Positions 15,841 to 23,974 of a stretch of DNA of 62,194 nucleotides are shown one piece after another (the first letter of the stretch is position 1; each line of letters begins with the position of its first letter). The notes beneath the pieces are model-generated. The model was not told where the DNA came from, did no database searches, and saw only the letters and a program-made list of their open reading frames with translations. This DNA comes from a bacterium (GTDB lineage Bacteria > Fibrobacterota > Fibrobacteria > UBA11236): positions 1 through 62,194 of the forward strand of contig OMJM01000017.1 of assembly GCA_900299345.1 (NCBI GenBank), in the 5' to 3' direction. Made by a program: the position numbers and the translations under genes.

Positions 15841-16671
15841 GTGAACCTCCTCGATTGGCTGCGCAAGGCGCTTGGCGCATGGCACGGCATCTTCTCGCTG
15901 ATTCTTTGTGTTGTTCTTTCATCCCTGCTAATCTCTTTGGACAGGCCCGGGCGTGTGGTGTTCCACGAGGTCATGACGGGCACATTTTTCTACCCGCTGG
16001 AAAAACTGCTCTCCGGTTTCAATGGGACCGTGCGCATCTATCGCGAGAACGAGCGTTTGAGCAGGGAAAATTCCCTGTTGAGCGTGCAAAACGATCGCCT
16101 CAACCAATTGCTGCTACAGATGCCGCGACTTCAGGGTATGGAGCGCTTTCAGGCCGAAGCCGGCCTGAGACTCAAGGCCGCGAATGTCCTTGCGGAAGAT
16201 CCGGGAAGATTGCGGACCTCATGGGTTCTGGATTTGGGGACTGCGGATTCACTGGAGGTCAATATGCCGGTGCTGACCTCCCGGGGGATCGTGGGCAAGA
16301 TTGCCAAATGCTTCGGGCATTACAGCATCGTGCAACTTTACCTTGACCCCGCATTCAAGGTTTCATTGCAGGTGGAGCGCAGCCGGGTACGTGGAATGCT
16401 GGAATCCGATGGATCCGGACGGTTGATGGGGCGATTCCCGGCGGGTTCCGACGTCCGGACCGGGGATACGTTGATCACCGCGGGATTGGGAGGTGTGTTT
16501 CCCAAGGGGTTGAAGGTGGGATTGGTGTCCGGGAAATCCGTCTCAAATGAGGATCAGACCGCGGATATCATGGCTGTCTTTGGTGTGAATCCTTTTCAAT
16601 CGCTGAACACGGTGGAGGAGGTTTTTATCCTTATCAAGCGCGACGAATGGAAATTGGAGGTAATTCCATGA
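15841..16671 (+). CDS. mreC: Rod shape-determining protein MreC
   Basis: The 276-residue protein has one membrane helix at about residues 17-31 (IFSLILCVVLSSLLIS), a coiled coil at about 56-84 (YRENERLSRENSLLSVQNDRLNQLLLQ), and a beta-rich periplasmic domain with VLDLGTADSLEVNMPVLTSRGIVGKI and a FPKGLKVGLVSGKSV segment typical of MreC. It links MreB filaments with PBP2 and MreD in the elongasome. The start is GTG at 15841. Its last codons overlap the mreD start (ATGA at 16668), which indicates coupled translation. Confidence 0.96.
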   Translation: MNLLDWLRKALGAWHGIFSLILCVVLSSLLISLDRPGRVVFHEVMTGTFFYPLEKLLSGFNGTVRIYRENERLSRENSLLSVQNDRLNQLLLQMPRLQGMERFQAEAGLRLKAANVLAEDPGRLRTSWVLDLGTADSLEVNMPVLTSRGIVGKIAKCFGHYSIVQLYLDPAFKVSLQVERSRVRGMLESDGSGRLMGRFPAGSDVRTGDTLITAGLGGVFPKGLKVGLVSGKSVSNEDQTADIMAVFGVNPFQSLNTVEEVFILIKRDEWKLEVIP

Positions 16672-17159
16672 ATCGCGCATGGAAACTATGGGCGGTGGAA
16701 ATCGCCATACTCGTCGGCGCGTTGCTTCTCCAGCAGACGCTGGTGAGATGGATCGCCATCGGTTCCATTCGACCCGATTTGCCGTTGATCGCCATCATTG
16801 CATTGGCATTGCGTCGCGGTCCCGTGGCGGGGCTGTATGCGGGGATGGCGGTTGGTTTGACGCTGGACGTCTACGCCATTGATGCGCTGGGTGCCAATGC
16901 GCTTTCCAAATGCCTTGTCGGCTATGCCCTCGGTTTCTTTGAGGAAAAACGGGTGAAGAGCATGCCCGCAATGCGTGTGGTGTTTCTCGGCATGGGATTT
17001 CTGGCACACGACACTATTTTTTATCTCGCGTCAGGATTTCACGCTCATGCCTTTTGGATGGCCGTTTTCCGGCAAACCCTGCCTTCCTGTGTTTACACCC
17101 TGTTGATCGGGGCTTGCGTCTTTTATTACACCGCCCGCATGTCCCATCGGGAGGCATAA
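16668..17159 (+). CDS. mreD: Rod shape-determining protein MreD
   Basis: A 163-residue polytopic membrane protein with about five helices and the MreD features IRPDLPLIAIIALALRRGPVAGLYAGMAVGLTLDVY and LGANALSKCLVGYALGFFEEK. It is a membrane component of the elongasome. The ATG at 16668, with GGAGG 9 bases upstream, overlaps the mreC stop. The PBP2 gene starts 2 bases after its stop, so the order mreC-mreD-mrdA is kept without gaps. Confidence 0.93.
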   Translation: MNRAWKLWAVEIAILVGALLLQQTLVRWIAIGSIRPDLPLIAIIALALRRGPVAGLYAGMAVGLTLDVYAIDALGANALSKCLVGYALGFFEEKRVKSMPAMRVVFLGMGFLAHDTIFYLASGFHAHAFWMAVFRQTLPSCVYTLLIGACVFYYTARMSHREA

Positions 17160-17161
17160 GC

Positions 17162-19021
17162 GTGGCGGCACCACGTTCGAATCTTCTTGATGATTCCCAT
17201 TACCGCGCTTCGGCAGCGCGCTGGTTGCTCCTTTTCGTGTCGTTGATGGCGGCGCTGCTGGCCTTGCGCCTTTTTTATCTCCAGATTATCAAGGGCTCCT
17301 ATCACGAAATGCTGTCGGCGCAGAACAGCTTGCGTCTCCAGGTCGTCAAGGCCGCTCGTGGGATGATTTACGACCGCCACGGCGTGGTCATTGCGCGTAA
17401 CCGGCCGTCCTACCAAATCGCCCTGCTGCCGACGGAACTGAAAAATCGGCAGGAGATTCTGGAAAAGCTGCTCCGCTTTAGGGACTCCACGGGACATTCC
17501 ATATTTGATTCTGAAGTCGTGGCCTGGAGTCTGGAACGTTCCCGCTGGCGCAAATTTCAGCCGTTGGTGATTTTCGAAGACGCGCCCTTTGAAGTGGCGT
17601 CACTGATAGAGGAGCATCAGACGGATCTTCCCGGCGTCGTCACGTTATTGGAGTCGCGCCGCACGTATCCCTTTGGGGCGGCTGCGGGTCACACATTGGG
17701 ATATATGGATGAGGTTCGGGAGGGAGAGATTGAGGATTCGAAAACCCGCGCAGCTGTGGACGGAAGCACACCCTATCAACGGGGCGATCGGATAGGCCGC
17801 AAAGGCTTGGAACGAAAATACGAGAATTACTTCCGTGGCAAGGATGGCATTCGATATGTCAAAGTGAATGCCTTCGGCAAGGAGATGGAGGCGGTTTCCG
17901 ACATGCCGCACCTTCGGCCGGAGGCGGGTAAAAGCATTCGCACGACGCTCGATATGGGATTGCAATGTTATGCGGAATCGCTGCTCTCGGATTCTTTAAA
18001 GGGCGCGTTGGTGGCTTTGGATCCCCGCAACGGCGAGATACTCGTCATGGCTTCTTCGCCAAGAATGGATGGCAATATTTTCTCGCTGAACCGGGACCGG
18101 CGAGCACGCGCCTGGGCCAAGCTCGCGCTGGATCCGTCGTTGCCTCTGAACAATCGCTCTATCAGCGGCAGCTATGAACCTGGCTCCACGTTCAAGGGGA
18201 TTGTCTCCATTGCAGCCCTCCAATCGGGGAAAATCCGGGCTGAAAATCATATGTCGCGGGCATGCAATGGGGGATACGCCTTTGGAAATCGCGTGTGGAA
18301 ATGCTGGGATCCGCGCGGTCACGGGTTTCTCGATCTCGTGGGTGCGTTTACGCAATCCTGCGACGTCTACTACTACCAGGCCGGGCTTGTTCTCGGCATG
18401 GATCGCATCAACAGGGTCGCCCGGGAGTTCGGTCTGGGTAGAAAAACAGGCATCGATCTGGATGACGAACGCTCGGGTTTGCTGGTGGATTCCGCCTCAT
18501 ATGCGGAGCGGTTCGGCCAGCGCGGCTGGAATTGGTCCCGTGGCTTGATTCTGAATCTTTCCATTGGACAGGGGGAGATTGCGACCCCGTTGCAGCTCGC
18601 CAATTATGCCGCGGGGCTGGCCAACGGAAAAGTCCTGTATCGGCCGCATCTCATGCGTGAGATGCGCAGCGTCGAAGGGTCGGTGGAAATGCAGGTGAAA
18701 CCTGAAATCCTGAACGTTATCCGCATGACGCCCCAAGAACACGCCATCATTCTGCAGGCCATGGAGCAGGTGGTGATTTCGCCCAATGGCACGGCTGGTC
18801 GCGCCAGAGTTCCGGGAGTGCGTGTGGGTGGCAAGACCGGTTCGGCGGAGAACCCACAGGGAGACAAGACGCACGCCCTGTTCATATGCGCAGCCCCGTT
18901 GGACAATCCCACCATCGCCGTGGCGGTGGTGCTTGAAAATGCCGGTCACGGTGGTTCATTTGCCGCACCCATCGCCGGGGCACTACTTCGAAGGTTTTTT
19001 GGACATGAGCCGCACGGATAG
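17162..19021 (+). CDS. mrdA: Penicillin-binding protein 2 (elongasome transpeptidase)
   Basis: This 619-residue class B penicillin-binding protein crosslinks peptidoglycan during cell elongation. It has a membrane anchor at about 20-40, a dimerisation/pedestal region containing GMIYDRHGVVIARNRPSYQIALLP, and a transpeptidase domain with the SxxK motif (Ser342-TFK345 in PGSTFKG), SCD at the SxN position (TQSCDVYYYQ) and KTG (Lys558 in GGKTGSAEN). The GTG at 17162, 2 bases after mreD, removes a 36-residue extension that would overlap mreD. Its 3' end overlaps the rodA start by 17 bases, so PBP2 and its glycosyltransferase partner are coupled. Confidence 0.96.
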   Translation: MAAPRSNLLDDSHYRASAARWLLLFVSLMAALLALRLFYLQIIKGSYHEMLSAQNSLRLQVVKAARGMIYDRHGVVIARNRPSYQIALLPTELKNRQEILEKLLRFRDSTGHSIFDSEVVAWSLERSRWRKFQPLVIFEDAPFEVASLIEEHQTDLPGVVTLLESRRTYPFGAAAGHTLGYMDEVREGEIEDSKTRAAVDGSTPYQRGDRIGRKGLERKYENYFRGKDGIRYVKVNAFGKEMEAVSDMPHLRPEAGKSIRTTLDMGLQCYAESLLSDSLKGALVALDPRNGEILVMASSPRMDGNIFSLNRDRRARAWAKLALDPSLPLNNRSISGSYEPGSTFKGIVSIAALQSGKIRAENHMSRACNGGYAFGNRVWKCWDPRGHGFLDLVGAFTQSCDVYYYQAGLVLGMDRINRVAREFGLGRKTGIDLDDERSGLLVDSASYAERFGQRGWNWSRGLILNLSIGQGEIATPLQLANYAAGLANGKVLYRPHLMREMRSVEGSVEMQVKPEILNVIRMTPQEHAIILQAMEQVVISPNGTAGRARVPGVRVGGKTGSAENPQGDKTHALFICAAPLDNPTIAVAVVLENAGHGGSFAAPIAGALLRRFFGHEPHG

Positions 19022-20225
19022 TTCCGAGCGCCGCAGGCTGGATTGGCCCCTTCTGGGGATTGTGGCGGTGCTCCTCGGCATCGGCGTCATGGTCGTGTAT
19101 TCGGCGACGAAAGGCGAGGCTGGACACCACTGGCAGAAGCAGATTCTGTTCGCAGGAATGAGCCTTGTCGCCATGACCGCGATGTATTTGATCCCTCCGC
19201 GTTATTTCTATGCGGGTGCTTATCCGCTTTATATCGCCTCGTTGTTTCCACTCCTGTATATCATCTTGTTCAAGGCCAATTCGGTGGAGCGCTGGATCGC
19301 GCTTCCCGGCGGATTCAATCTGCAGCCCAGCGAGTTCGCCAAGGTTGCGTTACTGCTCGCGATGGCAAGGCTGCTTTCCTTTCAGCCCGTGAGCTTGTCG
19401 CAACCCAAAACGTTGCTGGCTCCCGCAATTCTTTTCATCGTGCCGTTTGCCCTGGTGCTCAAGGAGCCGAATCTCAGCACCGCGTTGAGTTTTGTGGCCA
19501 TGACGGGCATGATGCTGTTCTTCTCAGGACTTTCGGTGCGTGACCTGTTCTTTCTCGTGTCCCCGGTATTGTCTGTGGTGCTGACATTCAATCACACGGC
19601 GTGGGCTGTGATGTTCCTCGTCCTGATTGCGGTGATGTGGTGGACGCGGACTCATCTGCGTACGATGGTGTCTTTGATTCTCGTGAATATCGCGGCGGGC
19701 TATGCCGCCATTTTCGTTTGGAACAAGGTGCTCTACGCGCATCAACGCGATCGCATCCTGACCTTCATGGATCCGCTGCGCGACCCTCAGGGGGCGGGGT
19801 ATCAGGTGTTGCAAAGCAAGGTGGCATTGGGTTCCGGAAAGCTGCTGGGGAAGGGGTATCTCCATGGAACCCAGACCAATCTGAGCTTTTTGCCGGAGGA
19901 ACACACCGATTTCATTTTTTCAGTGTTGGGCGAGCAATTCGGTTTTCTGGGGTGTATCACGGTGCTTGCATTGTACTTGTTCCTGTTACATCGCATTTTG
20001 CGCATCGCGGCAGACACTCGCAGCCGGTTCACGGCTTTGATGGCGGTGGGGTTGACGGGTATCCTGTCCTTCCATGTTCTCGTCAATATTTCCATGACCG
20101 TAGGCGTGATGCCTGTCACAGGGTTGCCTTTGCCATTTATGTCCTATGGAGGCTCCTTCTTAATCTCCTGTTTCATCATGCTGGGCATTGTCCTCAACTT
20201 CCGTTCGCACGGCGAATACCTTTGA
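19005..20225 (+). CDS. rodA: Peptidoglycan glycosyltransferase RodA
   Basis: This 406-residue SEDS-family protein has about ten membrane helices and the conserved patches WIALPGGFNLQPSEFAKVALLL, QSKVALGSGKLLGKGYLHGTQTNLSFLPEEHTDFIFSVLGEQFGFLG and GLPLPFMSYGGS. RodA polymerises lipid II glycan chains together with PBP2. The ATG at 19005 is inside the end of mrdA; the longer open frame upstream is a shadow of mrdA. It ends the mreBCD-mrdA-rodA operon, and comF follows after 7 bases. Confidence 0.96.
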   Translation: MSRTDSSERRRLDWPLLGIVAVLLGIGVMVVYSATKGEAGHHWQKQILFAGMSLVAMTAMYLIPPRYFYAGAYPLYIASLFPLLYIILFKANSVERWIALPGGFNLQPSEFAKVALLLAMARLLSFQPVSLSQPKTLLAPAILFIVPFALVLKEPNLSTALSFVAMTGMMLFFSGLSVRDLFFLVSPVLSVVLTFNHTAWAVMFLVLIAVMWWTRTHLRTMVSLILVNIAAGYAAIFVWNKVLYAHQRDRILTFMDPLRDPQGAGYQVLQSKVALGSGKLLGKGYLHGTQTNLSFLPEEHTDFIFSVLGEQFGFLGCITVLALYLFLLHRILRIAADTRSRFTALMAVGLTGILSFHVLVNISMTVGVMPVTGLPLPFMSYGGSFLISCFIMLGIVLNFRSHGEYL

Positions 20226-20232
20226 GCCGGAC

Positions 20233-20931
20233 ATGGGTTCAAGTTTCGTCCGGCGTTTGCGCGCAGGCGCATTGTGGGTCGAAGAATGGTTCGCGCCACC
20301 CATATGCGTGCACTGTGGAAAACATCGTTGGGGCGGTCTTCCCTTATGCCGCTCCTGTCTCCGCATCTTGCGGGATTCACGGCCTGAGGACGATGAGGCG
20401 GTTCTGGGGCTTGCGTGGGTTCGCGCAGCATTCAGGCTGACGCCTCCACAGCAATCGTTGATCCACGGATTCAAATACAGTCATCTTCGCCGCCACATCC
20501 GTTTTCTCTGCGCCTGGTTGCGGTGGCGGAAAATCTGGATTGACGATCTGACCCGCTTCGATGCCATCGTTCCCGTGCCGTTGCATCCGGCCCGCAAAAG
20601 AGAACGTGGCTACAATCAATCGGAGCTCATCGCCCTTGAGATCGGGCATATGTCGGGAACGGTCGTGATGCCCAAAATCCTCCGTCGAGTCCGGTTCACC
20701 TCGACACAGACCAAGCTGGGTCACGACGATCGTGCCCGGAATCTGGAAAATGCGTTTCGTGCCGACGCAGTGATGGCGAAGGGGAAGAGGATTCTGCTCG
20801 TGGACGATGTGTGTACCACGGGAAGTACCCTCGGTCACTGTCGCGACGAGCTTCTGCGCGCGGGAGCCGTTTCGGTCGAGGCGCTGGTATTGGCGTGGGT
20901 GGAAAAACGGGAGGTGGTTGGCGGAGGGTGA
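20233..20931 (+). CDS. comF: ComF-family phosphoribosyltransferase-like protein
   Basis: This 232-residue protein has an N-terminal zinc site (Cys25, Cys28, Cys39, Cys42 in CVHCGK and LCRSC) and a phosphoribosyltransferase domain with FDAIVPVPLHPARKRERGYNQSELIA and the PRPP loop ILLVDDVCTTGSTLGHC. ComF helps DNA uptake in naturally competent bacteria (it acts with the ComFA helicase and recombination proteins), though orphan ComF genes are also common in non-competent species. I use the ATG at 20233, just after rodA; the track starts 45 bases earlier inside rodA. The last 13 bases overlap the 3' end of the opposite-strand tRNA-Ser gene. Confidence 0.9.
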   Translation: MGSSFVRRLRAGALWVEEWFAPPICVHCGKHRWGGLPLCRSCLRILRDSRPEDDEAVLGLAWVRAAFRLTPPQQSLIHGFKYSHLRRHIRFLCAWLRWRKIWIDDLTRFDAIVPVPLHPARKRERGYNQSELIALEIGHMSGTVVMPKILRRVRFTSTQTKLGHDDRARNLENAFRADAVMAKGKRILLVDDVCTTGSTLGHCRDELLRAGAVSVEALVLAWVEKREVVGGG

Positions 20932-21004
20932 GAGACTCGAACTCCCAAGCCCTTTCGGGCGGCGGTTTTCAAGACCGCTGACTTACCAATTAGCCTAACC
21001 CTCC
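20919..21004 (-). tRNA. tRNA-Ser (anticodon UGA)
   Basis: On the minus strand the 86 bases fold as a class II tRNA. The acceptor arm is GGAGGGT/ACCCTCC, followed by G73 and an encoded CCA. The D arm is GGCTAATTGGTAAGTC, the anticodon loop CTTGAAA sits between GCGGT and ACCGC with anticodon TGA, the variable arm GCCCGAAAGGGC is long, and the T arm is GGGAGTTCGAGTCTC. The CCA end and acceptor strand overlap the stop region of comF on the other strand. Confidence 0.95.
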
Positions 21005-21018
21005 GGCGGGGACAAAAG

Positions 21019-22113
21019 TTAATTCCGCAGCCATTCCTCGACCATGTCCTTGTAGGATTCTCCGTCCTTGCGACCATATTCGATCAGCTCGCGGGCGTAT
21101 TCACCGTCGAAAAGCAGATAGCTCAGCATATCAGGGGTAATCCATCCCCCGAAGAGATAGCGCAACGTGCGGGGGAAGCGGTTGCGGTGCCGCTGGGCGA
21201 TGAGGCTGAAATCGAACATGGGGGCCACGCGACAGAGATCGATCATCTTTGTGTCGCGATCTTTTTCCGGAAGACGCTCTGTGAGGGTGTTAATCCGTTC
21301 GAGGACGTGCGAGTCCAGTTCCAGCGAATCGAGAAACATCCCGTCGAACAACGTCGATGCGATGCGGCCCAATGTGGGAGTCTCGTGCCGTTCGCGCTTG
21401 AACGCTTCGCCGCTCAAACTGATGTTGATGATGCGATCCGCGCCCAAACGAATGGCGGACTGGAGTGGTGTGATATTGCGCAGGGAACCGTCCCCGTAAT
21501 AGTGCCCGTCCATGAGTACGGGAGGGAACAACAAAGGGGCCGCGCAGGATGCCATGATGTGTTCCACGGTCAGGGAAAACCGTTTCCCTCCGGCATTGGG
21601 GCCAATCCATTCCGAAAGGTTTCCCAAAGTCTCAAAGAACGTCATGTTGCGGCGGTCGGAATAATCGAAACAATTGAAGGCCAGCGCATGGTCCGGCAGG
21701 GTACGCAATCGTTGATGCACTTGTTCCATGTCGAGATTACGATTCAGATAGGCGTGCAGCGGCGTGGTGTTGAGCATCGCGTTGACGATACTGGTGTCAT
21801 TTTCGGCGTCGCCATGGCGTGAGGAGCGTAGCAGGCGCATCAGGTTGCTGGCGACGGCCTGGAATCCGGATTCGAATATTTCCGCAGTGAACAGGCCGCC
21901 CCAGAGTTCTTTCAAGGAGTCGATAGCCTTCGCGTAATCGGGGGCATCCTGCATGAGGCGCGAGGCGTTGATGGAACCCGCCGACACGCCAACAAGAATT
22001 TCCAGTTGGCCGCCCTTCCGGAAGATCTCCTGCCAAGCTTTCAGAACGCCGACCTGATAGGCTCCACGCGCTCCGCCGCCACCGAGAATGAGGGCAACTT
22101 TTTTGCGCGCCAT
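21019..22113 (-). CDS. Patatin-like phospholipase
   Basis: The 364-residue protein has the patatin catalytic dyad elements: the oxyanion loop LGGGGARGAYQ (residues 10-19), the nucleophile elbow GVSAG with Ser44, and the DG(S/G) aspartate motif in YYGDGSLRN. Patatin-type enzymes are serine acyl hydrolases acting on lipids. There is no signal peptide, so it is likely cytosolic or peripheral, similar to the RssA/YchK type rather than the outer-membrane PlpD type. It sits 15 bases downstream of the transpeptidase-like gene on the same strand and shares the direction of orn, so the three may be one transcript. Confidence 0.92.
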   Translation of the reverse strand: MARKKVALILGGGGARGAYQVGVLKAWQEIFRKGGQLEILVGVSAGSINASRLMQDAPDYAKAIDSLKELWGGLFTAEIFESGFQAVASNLMRLLRSSRHGDAENDTSIVNAMLNTTPLHAYLNRNLDMEQVHQRLRTLPDHALAFNCFDYSDRRNMTFFETLGNLSEWIGPNAGGKRFSLTVEHIMASCAAPLLFPPVLMDGHYYGDGSLRNITPLQSAIRLGADRIINISLSGEAFKRERHETPTLGRIASTLFDGMFLDSLELDSHVLERINTLTERLPEKDRDTKMIDLCRVAPMFDFSLIAQRHRNRFPRTLRYLFGGWITPDMLSYLLFDGEYARELIEYGRKDGESYKDMVEEWLRN

Positions 22114-22128
22114 GATGAAGCCTGCGGT

Positions 22129-23319
22129 TCAGTTTTTGGCGTAGGAGGCGCGCCGTTTTTTGGAAATCCGGTGTTTGATTTGCGGCAGAGGTCCAGGATG
22201 CGCCCAATCGCGAATCATGAGCGCGGCCATCTCGCTGGCATGCAATGACTGGTGCTGCTGGTTAATAATCATGGCGGCCACCGCGATTCCCTGATCCGGC
22301 TTGTCCTTGCTGCGAACATAACCAATGTACCACTCGTAGCGTCCCGCAGGCTCGGTTCCGTTGAGGGAGCCTGTTTTTCCCCCCATATCGAACGCACTCA
22401 TGTCCGTCCGGCCAAAGGCGCGATGGAAACCCTTGCGCGCAGTGCCTGTCTCCACCGTGGCGGACATTAATGTGCGGAGGTGACCCAAAGTGGCGGGTGA
22501 GGCAAACGGGGTGTTTTGCGCATCGGGAACCAGAAATTTTCGTCCGTCCCCGAGATTGCGGAGATCGGGCGTGAAGAGGATGGGCCGTAAACGCCCGTCG
22601 TCTCCCACACCGCGTGCAATGCGAAGGGCATGCAATGGAGAGATGGTGGTTGACTTGGTGAAGCCGCATGCCACTTCGGCCAACGCAAATCCGCTGTCGG
22701 GCACATTCAACCGGCTGGGGCGGCACTCCAGCGGTTGAGGCTGGTTGAAGCCCAATGCCACACCCATTTTACGCAAAGCTTCCGCACCTGTTTTTAGTCC
22801 CAACAGGCCGAACACCGGATTGACAGAATGAGCAAAGGCATTCGCCAGAGAGATTTTCGGATAGCGCGATTGCTTGGGAGTCCGCAATTGGAAATGGTAA
22901 AGGGTATGGCTCCGGCCCAAAAGAGGCAGGCTGTCTGTGGGTTGAATCTCTCCGGATTCCAGCGCTGCGGAAGCCGTGAGGATTTTGGCCAGCGAAGCGG
23001 CGGGGAAGGTGGCTTCCAACGCCATCCGGGGCCTCGAACTCACGTTGCCATCGTCGCGTTCCGCCATTGCGCGAATCAAGCCCGTTTTCAGATCACAGAC
23101 GGCGATGACTGCGGCATCCGGACGATATCGGTCCAGATAAAAGAGTGCGTGTGATTGCAACAAGGTGTCCGCGGAATAGGCCGTGGTCCATTTGCCTCCC
23201 GGCAAAGAAAAGGTGTCCTGCACAGGAAAATTTTTAGGCGCAGGGATGGTAAGGATGGGAGAAGCTGAGTAAGTCAGCGCCACCGTCGACATCAAAACAA
23301 AGAAGTGGCCTGGTTTCAT
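22129..23319 (-). CDS. Exported penicillin-binding transpeptidase-domain protein
   Basis: This 396-residue protein has an N-terminal signal peptide (HFFVLMSTVALTYSA) and a serine transpeptidase domain with all three motifs: SxxK at Ser109-LAK112, SVN at 165-167 (AHSVNPVFG) and KTG at 315-317 (GGKTGSLNG). It has no glycosyltransferase domain and no pedestal domain like PBP2, so it is a bare penicillin-recognising domain acting in the periplasm as a transpeptidase, carboxypeptidase or beta-lactam-responsive protein. The C-terminus is unusually basic (KHRISKKRRASYAKN). Its start overlaps the end of orn by 4 bases. Confidence 0.88.
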   Translation of the reverse strand: MKPGHFFVLMSTVALTYSASPILTIPAPKNFPVQDTFSLPGGKWTTAYSADTLLQSHALFYLDRYRPDAAVIAVCDLKTGLIRAMAERDDGNVSSRPRMALEATFPAASLAKILTASAALESGEIQPTDSLPLLGRSHTLYHFQLRTPKQSRYPKISLANAFAHSVNPVFGLLGLKTGAEALRKMGVALGFNQPQPLECRPSRLNVPDSGFALAEVACGFTKSTTISPLHALRIARGVGDDGRLRPILFTPDLRNLGDGRKFLVPDAQNTPFASPATLGHLRTLMSATVETGTARKGFHRAFGRTDMSAFDMGGKTGSLNGTEPAGRYEWYIGYVRSKDKPDQGIAVAAMIINQQHQSLHASEMAALMIRDWAHPGPLPQIKHRISKKRRASYAKN

Positions 23320-23867
23320 TTGGATTCCACCGGCGCTTGTGCAAAAATGTTTTCACGGTAGTAACGCAATTCCGCCACGGATTCGAGCGTGTCGTGCATG
23401 GCCAGATGGGTTTCGGATTTTTTGAATGAGGCCAGACCAGGATACCAATTCTGGGCCAACACTTTAAGCGAACTGACATCCACAATGCGGTAGTGGAAAA
23501 ATTTTTCCAAGCGGGGCATGTGGCGACCTAAAAAACGGCGATCCTGCCAGATCGAATTTCCGCAAAGAGGGGCCTGACCGGCCTTGACGTGTGTTGCCAA
23601 AAAATCGAGTGTCTTGGCTTCAGCGGAACTCATGTCTTCCGTGGAAACTCGGACCCGTTCCAATAAGCCTGATTTTCCATGCTGGTTTTTGTTCCAATCG
23701 TCCATGCGTTCGAGTATTGTTTCGGGATGATGGATGGCGAACACAGGGCCTTCAGCCCGTACGTTCAATTCTGCATCGGTCACGAGCGTGGCAATTTCGA
23801 GAATGACGTCGACTTCGGGGTTCAAGCCCGTCATCTCCAAATCCATCCAAACAAGGTGTTTTTCCAT
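23316..23867 (-). CDS. orn: Oligoribonuclease
   Basis: This 183-residue DEDDh exonuclease degrades 2-5 nucleotide RNA (and pGpG) to mononucleotides in the cytoplasm. The motifs are Asp9/Glu11 in WMDLEMTGLNP, PLCGNSIWQDRRFLGRHMP, and the HxxxxD region AMHDTLESVAELRYYRE. The length and the N-terminal signature are those of E. coli Orn. It is the first gene of the minus-strand run orn - transpeptidase - patatin; its stop overlaps the next start (ATGA). It is divergent from fabF, with a palindrome in the 107-base spacer. Confidence 0.96.
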   Translation of the reverse strand: MEKHLVWMDLEMTGLNPEVDVILEIATLVTDAELNVRAEGPVFAIHHPETILERMDDWNKNQHGKSGLLERVRVSTEDMSSAEAKTLDFLATHVKAGQAPLCGNSIWQDRRFLGRHMPRLEKFFHYRIVDVSSLKVLAQNWYPGLASFKKSETHLAMHDTLESVAELRYYRENIFAQAPVESK

Positions 23868-23905
23868 GCCGGAGCGTTTCCTATTATTTCGGGAAAGGCC
23901 TGAGT

Positions 23906-23924
23906 TAAACTTGATTCAAGTTTA
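23906..23924. promoter_or_regulatory. Perfect 19-base palindrome between orn and fabF
   Basis: TAAACTTGA-T-TCAAGTTTA is a perfect 9-bp inverted repeat around one central base, in the divergent spacer 39 bases before the orn start and 51 bases before fabF. This is the size and position of a dimeric repressor operator. The core TTGATTCAA resembles MarR-family FabT sites of Gram-positive fatty-acid genes, but no regulator gene lies nearby. Confidence 0.6.
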
Positions 23925-23974
23925 GCAATTCAGGTGGGTTAGAACCAACAGTTCAAGGACAAAGGCGGTTTGGC

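Noticed and set aside
20807-20998. 63-codon plus-strand frame ending in GERLELPSPFGRRFSRPLTYQLA
   Set aside because: The second half is the translated complement of tRNA-Ser.
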